Assembly (NCBI RefSeq): GCF_001636695.1
Contig: NZ_LGEL01000033.1
Span: 1-58,780 of the forward strand
DNA length: 58,780 nucleotides
Direction of reading: 5' to 3'
DNA from: Pedobacter panaciterrae
Lineage (GTDB): Bacteria > Bacteroidota > Bacteroidia > Sphingobacteriales > Sphingobacteriaceae
The position numbers were made by a program, and so were the translations under genes. Each line of letters opens with the position of its first letter. The first letter of the stretch is position 1. Under the pieces are notes generated by a model. That model saw only the letters and a list, made by a program, of their open reading frames with translations, searched no databases and was not told the DNA's origin. Positions 25,629-34,520 of this stretch are shown piece after piece.

Positions 25629-28600
25629 GTGAAATATCTTCTAGGAATCCTTTTTTCCATTACCTATTCAATTTCTGCAACTGCTCAATTAGCTAAAGTA
25701 CCATTCGTACCTTCACAGCAGGAAGTTAACCGTCCTTTTGGCAAACAAGATGAGGTTTCTTTTCTCAAACCCTCGAAAGTTTACCATCCGGAAACCTGGT
25801 TCCACTACATTGGCGGTAACGTTTCAAAAGAAGGCATCACCAGAGACCTGGAAGCGATTGCAAAATCTGGTATTTCAGGAATTCAGCTATTTCACGGACA
25901 ATTTGGTGGTCCATGGCCTGGGGTTAGTCCCCAAATCACCAGTCTTAGCGCCAATTGGGATGATGCAGTAAAGCACACCGCCGAGGAATGTCGCCGTCTC
26001 GGCCTCAGGTTTTCTATGAACAACTGTCCGGGATGGGCTACTTCTGGAGGTCCATGGATTACGCCTGAAAATGCAATGCGTAACCTGATCTGGAATAGAA
26101 CTGACGTAATTGGCGGCAAAACGATCAATCAGGTATTGCCTGTTCCAGAGCCAAGTAGCGAAGAATGGAGAGACTACAAAGACATTACCGTACTTGCGTT
26201 TCCAACACCTGTCGGAGATACAGGAAAGCCACTTGTACCTCAATCTGTAAACAGCAATACTAATTTTAAATGGGATTCTTATTTTGTCGGGGAAGCTAAA
26301 GAACCCATCCGCCTAAAACCAGCAACACCCACTAAGCCTTATTGGATAGAAGTTGAATTTCCTGATGCAGTTGCACTTCGCAGTGTAGAATTTTCAAGTG
26401 TTCAGGCCTTTAACCATGGTCAGTCTTATGAGCCTGGTGTAACTGTAACCATACAAGGAATCCTTGCAGATGGAAAAACAAAGGATATCCTTCATACCGA
26501 AATGCCGCAGGCAAACTGGCAGGACGAAAGTCCGATTACCTTAGCCTGTTCTGAGCTTGCAGGAGTAAAAAAATACAGAATTTCTATTTCCAATAAATAC
26601 GATATGGCCATCGGTTCGCTTCGTCTGTTTTCTGCTGCACGCAAAAATAGCTGGGAATCAGAAGCCGCCTGGACACTGAGAAGTATTGAACGTGCAGGAC
26701 AGAATCCTAAGCAATCACCGGAAGCATTTGTTAAGCCAGACCAGATCCTTGATATTTCAGACAAGATGTCTGCAGATGGAAAACTGAACTGGTTGGCACC
26801 CAAAGGCAATTGGACAATACTTCGCCTTGGCCACGTTAATTCCGGAAAGAGAAACGGGCCGGCACCGGCCGAAGGAACAGGATGGGAAGCAAATAAGTTT
26901 TCCAAGTCAGGAGCAGAAGCACATTTTGCAGGCTATATCGGTCGACTTTCCGGAGCGAACGGACCACTTGCCGGCGGACTGCTGAATGGTATGCTAATCG
27001 ATAGCTGGGAATGCCATACCCAAAGCTGGACACAAGAAATGGAACCTGAATTTAAGCGCATTTCTAATTATCAGCTTCGAAAATGGCTTCCTGCATTATT
27101 TGGCTATGTAATAAAGGATCATGAAACCACTTCACGTTTTTTAACCGACTGGCGTAAAACCCTGAATGATCTGTTGACTAACAACTATTACGGTCGTATG
27201 ACCTCACTGGCAAAAGACAACGGACTATCAGTAAGCTACGAAACTGGCCCTGGAGACGTTGTACCTGCCGATATCATGGAATATTTCAAATTTGCAGACG
27301 TACCTATGTGCGAGTTCTGGCAGCCAATGAGCGATGGATTTGTGGGTTCTATCAATTTTAAGCCAATTAAACCTACTGCATCTGCTGCAAGATTGTACGG
27401 AAAGCCGCGCGTTGCGGCAGAATCATTTACAAATATATCCCTAAGCTGGGATGAACACCTGGATATGCTAAAAGAGGTGGCTAATGTAAACAGTGTGCAG
27501 GGCGTTAGCCATTATGTATTTCATACTTATACACATAACCCACAAACTCCTTTTCTGGCTCCTGGCAGTTCATTTGGAGCAGGGATTGGTACTCCATTTC
27601 TAAGAGGACAGACCTGGTGGCAATATATGCCTGATTTTACAGACTACTTGTCTCGCTGCACTTATATGCTTGAAAGGGGTAAGCCTGTTTCCGATGTCCT
27701 GTGGTATCTTGGTGATGAGATCAATCATAAACCAAACCAGAATGCAGCTTTTCCGGAAGGATATAAATACGATTATTGCAACCCCGATGTGTTGTTGAAT
27801 CGACTGAAAGTAGAAAATGGTATGATCGTAACACCCGAAGGCATCCGCTACCGTGTATTATGGCTGCCTGATGTGCCGAATATGCTACCTCAAACACTGG
27901 AAAAAATACGTACACTACTGCGCAATGGGGCAACTATTATCGGTGAAGCACCAGTAGGGCTGGCTACGCTTTCCGGAGGTGATGCCGCAAAACAACGCTT
28001 TAATGTTGCCGTTAAGGATATTTGGGGAGGAACAGGCAAAGGTTTAAGAAAAGTAGGAAAAGGTTACGTGGTTTCAGGCATGACTATGGAACAGGCACTG
28101 GCCACATTAAAAATAGCACCGGATGTTACAGGAGGCGATGCCTTATGGGCACATCGCAGTATCGAAGGTGCAGACTGGTATTTCGTTACCGCACCACAGG
28201 GTCATGGTTTTAAAGGCGAATTGAGTTTTCGGGCAAAGGGACGGGTAGAACTATGGGATCCTGTTACCGGAACTTCCAGGCCTGCAGAAAGCCAGGCCAG
28301 TGGTGATCGTACAACTGTTAAGCTTGATCTGTTAAAAGGAGGTTCATGTTTTATCGTTTTCAGGAAAAAGGAAAGCACAGAAACTATCGCTAAGTTTAAA
28401 GCAATCGAAGAAGTTTCTACCTTACCAATCTCAGGATCATGGAAACTGGCTTTTCCACCAGGATGGGGTGCTCCGGAATCCCTTGAGCTAACCGATTTGA
28501 AGCCCTGGAAGGATCTGGACATTTCAGCAGAAGGGAAGGCATTTTCAGGTACAGCAACATATACCACAACTTTCAATATCGATAAAACAGCACCAGATTT

Positions 28601-28901
28601 TGATTATATACTCGATTTAGGGAACGTTGATATGGCCGCAATTGTAGCTATAAATGGTAAGGAATTGGGCAAATTATGGGCGCCGCCTTACCGTATTAAT
28701 CTGAAGGAATTCATTAAACAGGGGCAAAATACACTAAGCGTACAGGTAACGAGTACCTGGTTCAATCGTCTGGTGTTCGATGCAGGACAACCTGAAGACA
28801 AGCGTAAAACCTGGACTATAGCAGGACCCGGCAAAAGTTCGGCCTTACGCGTATCCGGTTTGCTGGGGCCTGTTAAGCTTGATATTCAAAAGGAGAAATA
28901 A
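25629..28901 (+). CDS. Secreted GH106-type alpha-L-rhamnosidase
   Basis: A 1090-residue secreted glycosidase of the GH106 (PF17132) type. The signal peptide is MKYLLGILFSITYSISATAQ, read from a GTG start; no ATG gives a signal sequence. The N-terminal barrel begins PETWFHYIGGNVSKEGITRDLEAIAKSGISGIQLFHG, and the WATSGGPWITPENAMR segment is typical of the family. The AESF motif with Glu598 is a candidate catalytic glutamate by position. A C-terminal beta-sandwich (about 930-1085) ends the protein with TWFNRLVFDAGQPEDKRKTWT. It should remove alpha-L-rhamnose from a plant glycan. The preceding giant palindrome may separate its expression from the susCD unit. It is the only glycosidase directly in this locus. 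Confidence 0.87.
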   Translation: MKYLLGILFSITYSISATAQLAKVPFVPSQQEVNRPFGKQDEVSFLKPSKVYHPETWFHYIGGNVSKEGITRDLEAIAKSGISGIQLFHGQFGGPWPGVSPQITSLSANWDDAVKHTAEECRRLGLRFSMNNCPGWATSGGPWITPENAMRNLIWNRTDVIGGKTINQVLPVPEPSSEEWRDYKDITVLAFPTPVGDTGKPLVPQSVNSNTNFKWDSYFVGEAKEPIRLKPATPTKPYWIEVEFPDAVALRSVEFSSVQAFNHGQSYEPGVTVTIQGILADGKTKDILHTEMPQANWQDESPITLACSELAGVKKYRISISNKYDMAIGSLRLFSAARKNSWESEAAWTLRSIERAGQNPKQSPEAFVKPDQILDISDKMSADGKLNWLAPKGNWTILRLGHVNSGKRNGPAPAEGTGWEANKFSKSGAEAHFAGYIGRLSGANGPLAGGLLNGMLIDSWECHTQSWTQEMEPEFKRISNYQLRKWLPALFGYVIKDHETTSRFLTDWRKTLNDLLTNNYYGRMTSLAKDNGLSVSYETGPGDVVPADIMEYFKFADVPMCEFWQPMSDGFVGSINFKPIKPTASAARLYGKPRVAAESFTNISLSWDEHLDMLKEVANVNSVQGVSHYVFHTYTHNPQTPFLAPGSSFGAGIGTPFLRGQTWWQYMPDFTDYLSRCTYMLERGKPVSDVLWYLGDEINHKPNQNAAFPEGYKYDYCNPDVLLNRLKVENGMIVTPEGIRYRVLWLPDVPNMLPQTLEKIRTLLRNGATIIGEAPVGLATLSGGDAAKQRFNVAVKDIWGGTGKGLRKVGKGYVVSGMTMEQALATLKIAPDVTGGDALWAHRSIEGADWYFVTAPQGHGFKGELSFRAKGRVELWDPVTGTSRPAESQASGDRTTVKLDLLKGGSCFIVFRKKESTETIAKFKAIEEVSTLPISGSWKLAFPPGWGAPESLELTDLKPWKDLDISAEGKAFSGTATYTTTFNIDKTAPDFDYILDLGNVDMAAIVAINGKELGKLWAPPYRINLKEFIKQGQNTLSVQVTSTWFNRLVFDAGQPEDKRKTWTIAGPGKSSALRVSGLLGPVKLDIQKEK

Positions 28902-28929
28902 ATTGTCATAAATGACTTAATTTTGTTTG

Positions 28930-29040
28930 CTAGAAGGAGGCAAGCAGCTTATTGATCTCTTTATATGTTTCTTGATTGCCTGGCGAATTAGCCGTTTCCT
29001 TAATAATCAACCCAACCCTAATTACCGCTATATAAGGATG
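28930..29040 (-). pseudogene. Possible 3' remnant of an unknown gene
   Basis: The minus strand is open for about 37 codons ending at a TAG at 28930 and reads like natural protein: VIRVGLIIKETANSPGNQ, then ETYKEINKLLASF. There is no ATG, and the frame is closed upstream by the 29041-29082 palindrome. It may be the tail of a gene lost by deletion, or chance. I do not recognise the family. Confidence 0.2.
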
Positions 29041-29082
29041 ATTTTATGTGTATTTTTTTTTAAAAAAAAATACACATAAAAT
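29041..29082. terminator. 42-bp perfect loopless palindrome
   Basis: ATTTTATGTGTATTTTTTTTT is followed immediately by its exact reverse complement (21-bp arms, no spacer). In RNA it would give a hairpin with a U-rich 5' arm and A-rich 3' arm from either strand. It lies 140 bases after the GH106 stop and 38 bases before the next start, so a terminator role is plausible. It could also be the joint of an inversion or deletion. Confidence 0.6.
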
Positions 29083-29119
29083 ACTGTAAATCAATGCAAT
29101 TAAATCATATATTAGATAT

Positions 29120-30529
29120 ATGAGTAAACGCTTTAATCATTTCTTAAATCTCCTTTTAGTATTAGTAATAGCTATAGGATTATTGCAAACGGCACTTCGT
29201 TTTTTACTAGGTGCACAGATTTTCACACAGGAATCATTTTTACCCTGGTTTATAGTTACCAATGTAATTGGCGTTTTTATGGCAGTATTAATACTCAAAT
29301 ACTATCAGGTTAATAAATATTGGCTTGCTTTTTCGGTAGGGGTAATTGCGACTATTTCCACATTGATTCATGCAAGTGTTATTTGCATTACGCTGATATC
29401 CAGACAGCAACATCCTTACTATTTGCCTACTCTTATTTTTAGCCTGATTGCCGGTTCATTATATGGTATAAGTCTTGTTTTTTCAATTGCAGGTGAGCGG
29501 CTATGGCTAAAACTAGCGGGAATTTATCTATTTATCCTTAACCTCCTTGTGGGGATATCAGTGATTTGGGCAGTGTCTTCACCTTCGTTAGAAACCTATA
29601 CAGTTATAGAAAAACTTGGGCCGTGGTTTTCGTTAGGAGGTAGTTTAATCCCGATATTATTTATTCTAAATTTTAGAGATGAGTTAACGTTATTAAGGAA
29701 TTCAAATGCAGATATATCTCTACAGAAATCTTCGTCAGCTTTGCTAGCTACATTAGGAATATTATCCTTAGTCGTGGTTATTTTCGGGGGGATGTTAATC
29801 TCAAATTCCTACTGGTCCTTGCACTGGGGGAAAAAGAATTTTGAAAAAACACAAGAACTTGCCCGTTTATTTGAGGCCCGGACATTTGTAAACAGTAAAG
29901 GAGATACTTTGTATTACCGATTATTAAAGCCGTTGAATTACGATAGTACGAAGAAATATCCTTTAGTTATTAATTTGCCTTATGGCGGTCAGCCAGGCAC
30001 AGATAAAATAAGGCAGCTTGAAGGAGCTGCAGATGCCCAATTCCTATCAACAGGATTCAACAGGGAGAAATATCCTGCTTTTATTTTTGTGCCTAATTGT
30101 CCGGCTGGCTCAGGTTGGGGTGGTATTCCTAATTATCCTTCTGTAGATGCTTTAGTTTACGAGGCCATCACTTCTTTGAACGAGCCTGGCATCGATGTGA
30201 AAAGACGTTATGTTACTGGCATTTCGAGAGGAGGGTATGGAGCATGGCAATTTATCAGTACCCGACCAGATTTGTTTGCTGCCGCTATTCCTATCTGCGG
30301 GGCTGGTGATCCTAAGCTTGCTCCCAGAGTTGTAGATGTAGCTGTATGGGCATTTCATGGTGCTAAAGACCAAAATGTACCTGTTAGTGGTTCTCGTGAA
30401 ATGATTAAGGCTATTAAAGAAGCAGGGGGAAATCCAAAATATACAGAATACCCCAACGAAGGCCATAGCTTTTATTATCAGGATACACCTGGGTTATGGG
30501 ACTGGCTTTTCGCACAACGAAAGAAGTAA
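29120..30529 (+). CDS. Membrane-anchored alpha/beta hydrolase (esterase/peptidase-like)
   Basis: A 469-residue protein. Residues 1-235 contain about seven hydrophobic membrane segments. The C-terminal half (about 250-469) is an alpha/beta hydrolase of the dienelactone-hydrolase / PHB-depolymerase-like group. The catalytic triad can be read as S369 in GISRG, D417 in KDQNVPVS and H449 in EGHSFYY. Upstream PLVINLPYGGQPG and FVPNCPAGSGWGG fit the oxyanion region of secreted esterases such as those attacking feruloyl or acetyl groups. The fusion of a polytopic membrane half with an exported hydrolase half is unusual. The hydrolase should face the periplasm if the segment count is odd. The substrate is unknown. 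Confidence 0.78.
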   Translation: MSKRFNHFLNLLLVLVIAIGLLQTALRFLLGAQIFTQESFLPWFIVTNVIGVFMAVLILKYYQVNKYWLAFSVGVIATISTLIHASVICITLISRQQHPYYLPTLIFSLIAGSLYGISLVFSIAGERLWLKLAGIYLFILNLLVGISVIWAVSSPSLETYTVIEKLGPWFSLGGSLIPILFILNFRDELTLLRNSNADISLQKSSSALLATLGILSLVVVIFGGMLISNSYWSLHWGKKNFEKTQELARLFEARTFVNSKGDTLYYRLLKPLNYDSTKKYPLVINLPYGGQPGTDKIRQLEGAADAQFLSTGFNREKYPAFIFVPNCPAGSGWGGIPNYPSVDALVYEAITSLNEPGIDVKRRYVTGISRGGYGAWQFISTRPDLFAAAIPICGAGDPKLAPRVVDVAVWAFHGAKDQNVPVSGSREMIKAIKEAGGNPKYTEYPNEGHSFYYQDTPGLWDWLFAQRKK

Positions 30530-30534
30530 AAAAA

Positions 30535-32583
30535 TTACTTCTCCTCAATTGGTATTGTAAACCAAAATACACTTCCTACACCAACTTCACTTTCAGCGCC
30601 GATTTCACCATCATGTCTTTTAATAATCTCTGAGCAGATGTATAATCCAAGCCCCAGGCCAGTGTAAGTTTGGCCATCGTAGTTCACGCGATAATACCTA
30701 TCAAATAGGTTTGGCAGGATATGGCTTTCAATGCCAGGGCCTTTGTCTCTTACAGAGACCTTAACGTAATTCCCAATCTTTTCAATATTAAGATAGATTT
30801 CTTTAGAATCAGGAGCATATTTAACCGCGTTGTTAATGAAGTTAACAACAACCTGGTCAATGCGACTTTCATCTGCATGAATTTGCAAATCCTGATCTCC
30901 TTCAATAATTAGCTTATAATTACCTTCAAACCGAACATGGTTGCAACACAGGTTTAACATATCTGCTACAGTAAACGTAGTTTTATTAAGTTTAAGCTGT
31001 CCTTCGGTCATACGGTTCATGTTCAGCAGGTCGTCAACCAAAACACTCATTTTTTCCATGCTCCTGTTGGCCTGTTCTATCAGTTTTACATGGATAGGTG
31101 AGGTCGGTTTTTCTTTGATCCTGTCCAGTAATTGTAGAGAAGCTTTTAAGCTGGTTACAGGGGTTTTTAGTTCGTGGCTTGCAATACTCAGAAAATCATC
31201 TTTACGTTGTTCAAAGAGCTTACTTTCTGTGATGTCGGCTGTCATTCCCACCATGCGGTTAACCTTTCCTTGTTCGTCATATCTTGGTCTTCCATGTGCA
31301 CTTATCCAATGGATAGAGCCATCACGCCATTTCACGGGATATTCTGCTTTATAGATAGCGTTTTTTGCAATGGCTTCCTGTACCAATGCCTTTACCCGGT
31401 CGCGGTGCTCAGGAAACATCGTATTAAAAAGATCTGGATAATTGAAGATTTCGTCTTTTTCATATCCATAATTAGCCTTAAACTGAGGAGTGCTTTGCAT
31501 GGTTCCTGTGGCCAGATCCACTTCGGTAGATCCGAGTTTGCTGGCATCTAAAGCTATTTCTAAACGTTCATTTACCTCTTCCACGGCTTTTCTTGCATTA
31601 ACCTGGTCAGTAACCTCATTGGCCACAATCATAAGGTCTCTGTTTTCACCAGTTGTATTGATTGATTTGAAGGTAAAGTTTATATAGATATCCTTTTTTT
31701 CTTCACCATTCAGTACTGTAAGTTTGGCTTCATTCCCGTAATATGGTTTGCCGGTTGCATATACTTCTTGAAGAGAATCGAGAAGCGGCTGACCTTGAAT
31801 GGCCGGAAGGGCAACAGGCAAAGGCTGGCCGATAATCGAATGGTCCTTTCCCCAAATCTTAAGGATAGAATCATTTGCGCTATCTATAATCAGTTCAGGA
31901 CCTTTCAGTATTGCTATTGCAGTTGGTGTTTCTTTAATCAGATTTCTAAACCTTAGGTCACTTTTGGCCAAATCTTCAATTGATGCCATCAGTTCTTCGT
32001 TCATTACCTGTAACTCTTCCTGTTGCTCGCTGAGCAGGAAGTTTGTAGATTGATGGTTTTCTATTTCCTCGAGTGCAGAGATACGCAGTTCGATCTGATC
32101 CATTGCTGATCTAGCCATACCAGAAAGAATCTGTTTTTCCTGAATTGTAAACTCTCTGGGCTTTTGGTCAATAATGCAAAGAGTACCAATCAGGAAACCA
32201 TCATGGGTAATTAAGGGTGCTCCAGCATAAAAACGTAACCCAAAATCTCCTGCTACATTGGGATTAGCAATCAGACAAGGTTCTTTAAGCGCGTCTTCGA
32301 AAACAGTAACTTCAGGATTCAACACTGCAAGAGCACAAAGACTTTTGCCCCGGTCAGCTTGTCTGGCGTTTCCCATTCCAAAATTAGCCTTAAAAAAGAC
32401 ACGTTCAGCATCCACCAGAGATACCAAAGAAATGGGTACATTAAATATTTTAGTACAGAGTTTGGCAATGTTATCAAAAGACGCTTCCGATGGAGTATCC
32501 ATAATCCTGTAGCGTTTTAGTGCTATTAACCTTTCGGAATCATTCTCCGGAATAATGTTTATTCCAAAGGTATTTTCAATCAT
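30535..32583 (-). CDS. GAF-PAS-PAS sensor histidine kinase
   Basis: A 682-residue kinase without membrane segments. An N-terminal GAF domain spans about 20-165 (PSEASFDNIAKLCTKIFNVPISLVSLVD ... FYAGAPLITHDGFLIGTLCIID), then a short coiled coil (165-205). A PAS domain lies at about 210-325 and a second at about 340-455 with the PAC tail MVGMTADITESK. HisKA follows, with His470 in FLSIASHELKTPV. The HATPase has FINNAVKYAPDS, VRDKGPGI and GLGLGLYICSEI. It is cytosolic and so senses an internal signal. No response regulator is adjacent. It converges with the hydrolase gene with 5 bases between stop codons. Confidence 0.92.
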   Translation of the reverse strand: MIENTFGINIIPENDSERLIALKRYRIMDTPSEASFDNIAKLCTKIFNVPISLVSLVDAERVFFKANFGMGNARQADRGKSLCALAVLNPEVTVFEDALKEPCLIANPNVAGDFGLRFYAGAPLITHDGFLIGTLCIIDQKPREFTIQEKQILSGMARSAMDQIELRISALEEIENHQSTNFLLSEQQEELQVMNEELMASIEDLAKSDLRFRNLIKETPTAIAILKGPELIIDSANDSILKIWGKDHSIIGQPLPVALPAIQGQPLLDSLQEVYATGKPYYGNEAKLTVLNGEEKKDIYINFTFKSINTTGENRDLMIVANEVTDQVNARKAVEEVNERLEIALDASKLGSTEVDLATGTMQSTPQFKANYGYEKDEIFNYPDLFNTMFPEHRDRVKALVQEAIAKNAIYKAEYPVKWRDGSIHWISAHGRPRYDEQGKVNRMVGMTADITESKLFEQRKDDFLSIASHELKTPVTSLKASLQLLDRIKEKPTSPIHVKLIEQANRSMEKMSVLVDDLLNMNRMTEGQLKLNKTTFTVADMLNLCCNHVRFEGNYKLIIEGDQDLQIHADESRIDQVVVNFINNAVKYAPDSKEIYLNIEKIGNYVKVSVRDKGPGIESHILPNLFDRYYRVNYDGQTYTGLGLGLYICSEIIKRHDGEIGAESEVGVGSVFWFTIPIEEK

Positions 32584-32690
32584 GGGAAGAAATATAAGGT
32601 ATTATTCGATAAAGGTACAAAAAGATGAACAATTTCCTTTAAAAGTTAAACAGAAGTATAGAAACGCAGGAATAATTGTCAGGATAAATA

Positions 32691-33212
32691 TTATTTAGCC
32701 ATTTTTTCCATTCTCTCATCTATAAATTTAACCATTTCATCAAATTCTTGCTCAGAGAAGCCGATTGACTGATAAATGATGTTGCCTTTTTCGTCAGCAA
32801 TAATATTACGTGGGATAGATTGTGTTCCAAATTTCTTAAATATGCTGCGATCTACATCTGGCAGCATTGGAAATGTGAAGCCCTTTTCCTTCTTAAAGGG
32901 ATCAAGGATGTCCCAACCTTCCTCACGACCGAAAACAAGAAATGCAAACTTAGGATTACTCTTATACTTGTTCCACAACTTTTCCTGAACCAAAGGCAGC
33001 TCCGTATTGCAAGGCCCACACCAGGTTGCAAAAAAATTGATCAGTATCAGCTTACCTTTATAATCTGCAATGTCTGCCTTTTTCCCCTTTTCAATCTCAA
33101 ACGAAAAAGCAGGTAGTTTGTCGCCTACTTTGGTTAATGTAGTAGAATCTTGTTGAGCCGAAACAAGTAGAGGAAATAAAGCAACGAAAATGGTTAATTT
33201 GAGGGCTTTCAT
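32691..33212 (-). CDS. TlpA-like thiol-disulfide oxidoreductase
   Basis: A 173-residue periplasmic thioredoxin-fold protein. The signal peptide ends LLVSAQ. The catalytic motif WCGPC has Cys65 and Cys68 (FFATWCGPCNTELP), and the cis-Pro loop is SIPRNIIAD. The family typically reduces disulfides of periplasmic proteins or maintains cytochrome c maturation. No ResB/CcmG partners are nearby. The gene begins 26 bases after the stop of the DegT-type aminotransferase on the same strand and is probably co-transcribed with it, an association with no obvious metabolic reason. Confidence 0.9.
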   Translation of the reverse strand: MKALKLTIFVALFPLLVSAQQDSTTLTKVGDKLPAFSFEIEKGKKADIADYKGKLILINFFATWCGPCNTELPLVQEKLWNKYKSNPKFAFLVFGREEGWDILDPFKKEKGFTFPMLPDVDRSIFKKFGTQSIPRNIIADEKGNIIYQSIGFSEQEFDEMVKFIDERMEKMAK

Positions 33213-33238
33213 AATTAAATATAATGATTTTATCCTAT

Positions 33239-34426
33239 CTAATGATTTTGCAATTTAAGTGGTACGAAGTTAACTAATAGTTTGGTCAGCTTATTTCTGT
33301 TACTCTTGCTCATGCTGGGGAAGGCAGGCAAGTAAACAATATTCTCCAGCTTCAGATCATTAGGGTTATAAATTGAAATGGGGCTTTTTAACTTTATTAA
33401 ACTAGATGCTTTTTGAGAAGCATCGAAACCATTGTTGCGTAGATAGTTAATAAGCCCTATTGGATCACCGGTTTCTAAAGGCAGCACCCAGTATGTGTGC
33501 TTTGTATTCAGCGTGCCAATTTTATAGTGGTTTGGAATATGCGTTAAAATATCATTAGCCAATAGGATTCTTTCGTCAATTTCTCGTTGATTAAAGTTAT
33601 TCAGCTTTTTTTGTAATAGCTTAATGTTTGGTTGGCAGGGACGATAATGAATCTGTTTGAAAATATCATCACCAGGGAACCCTCTGGTAAAGCCAGCTAA
33701 TACCTCTTCAAAATCTTTTCCACTTGCTTTCACAATGTTGTAAAGCCCTGTGTAAATTGTTTTTGTAGTCAGGAGTTTTATGAGTATAACTTTGAATATC
33801 TTTTTGAGAAAACTTGAAGTGTGCTGTATATCATATTGCTCATTTCTAGATAAAACATTCGTATACAGAGTTAGATTTTTTATGTCGATTGTCGCTCCAC
33901 GGACTGATGTATTGGTTTTAATAAGCCCGAAACTAAACATAATTACATCTGATTTTGGATTGCCTTTATATACATTACCAGCGTAAGCCTGTGCACAGTC
34001 TTCAAATACAATTAGGTTGTGTTTTCTGGCAATGGCAATTATTTCATCGGTTTCCATAATTGCCCCAAAAAGGTGAGTGATCAGTATAGCTTTCGTTGCC
34101 GGTGTTATCGCTGCCTCTAATTGAACAGGCGATATATTTAATGTTTGCTTGTTTACCGGTAAAGGAATAGCGGTTAGATTATGGCCTGCAATAATCTTAA
34201 ACATATCGGGGATGTTAATGTCGGTCACTAAAATTTCGGAACCTGCAGGAAAATTCAATGAACTTAGAACCAGATCAAAACCCGTACGCACAGAAAGACA
34301 AGTCAGTACATTACTGTTTTGCTCAGGAATGTCTGTTTTCAGAGGTTTAAAGTAATTAGTAGCACAATAACGGATGCCAGTAAATAAGTCTTTATTACTG
34401 ATGTACAGTTTGCCTCTGGGTATCAT
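33239..34426 (-). CDS. DegT/DnrJ/EryC1/StrS-type PLP aminotransferase
   Basis: A 395-residue cytosolic PLP enzyme of the sugar-aminotransferase family. D143 in FEDCAQAYAG should hold the pyridine nitrogen, and K170 in FSFGLIKTNTSVRG is the Schiff-base lysine candidate. The context after the lysine (KTNTSVRGA) departs from the usual K.....GEGG, so the substrate may be atypical. Known relatives transfer an amino group to nucleotide-linked keto-sugars for lipopolysaccharide or antibiotics, but no sugar-nucleotide genes are in the window. It is followed by the TlpA-like gene in the same direction and is divergent from a glutaminyl cyclase, with a 16-bp palindrome in between. Confidence 0.82.
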   Translation of the reverse strand: MIPRGKLYISNKDLFTGIRYCATNYFKPLKTDIPEQNSNVLTCLSVRTGFDLVLSSLNFPAGSEILVTDINIPDMFKIIAGHNLTAIPLPVNKQTLNISPVQLEAAITPATKAILITHLFGAIMETDEIIAIARKHNLIVFEDCAQAYAGNVYKGNPKSDVIMFSFGLIKTNTSVRGATIDIKNLTLYTNVLSRNEQYDIQHTSSFLKKIFKVILIKLLTTKTIYTGLYNIVKASGKDFEEVLAGFTRGFPGDDIFKQIHYRPCQPNIKLLQKKLNNFNQREIDERILLANDILTHIPNHYKIGTLNTKHTYWVLPLETGDPIGLINYLRNNGFDASQKASSLIKLKSPISIYNPNDLKLENIVYLPAFPSMSKSNRNKLTKLLVNFVPLKLQNH

Positions 34427-34484
34427 AATTGCAATGTTACGCTATTTTCTTAACGTATATAATGCCGCTACATCTAAATAATTA

Positions 34485-34500
34485 ATTGTTCTCGAACAAT
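34485..34500. promoter_or_regulatory. Palindrome in divergent promoter region, candidate operator
   Basis: ATTGTTC-TC-GAACAAT has perfect 7-bp arms around two bases, centred in the 94-base gap between the divergent aminotransferase and glutaminyl cyclase genes. A TTG within it lies 20 bases from TACCTTAG at 34509-34516, a one-mismatch form of TAnnTTTG, so a bound repressor would cover the -33 position of the rightward promoter. Confidence 0.4.
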
Positions 34501-34520
34501 AGGAGTTATACCTTAGGCGA

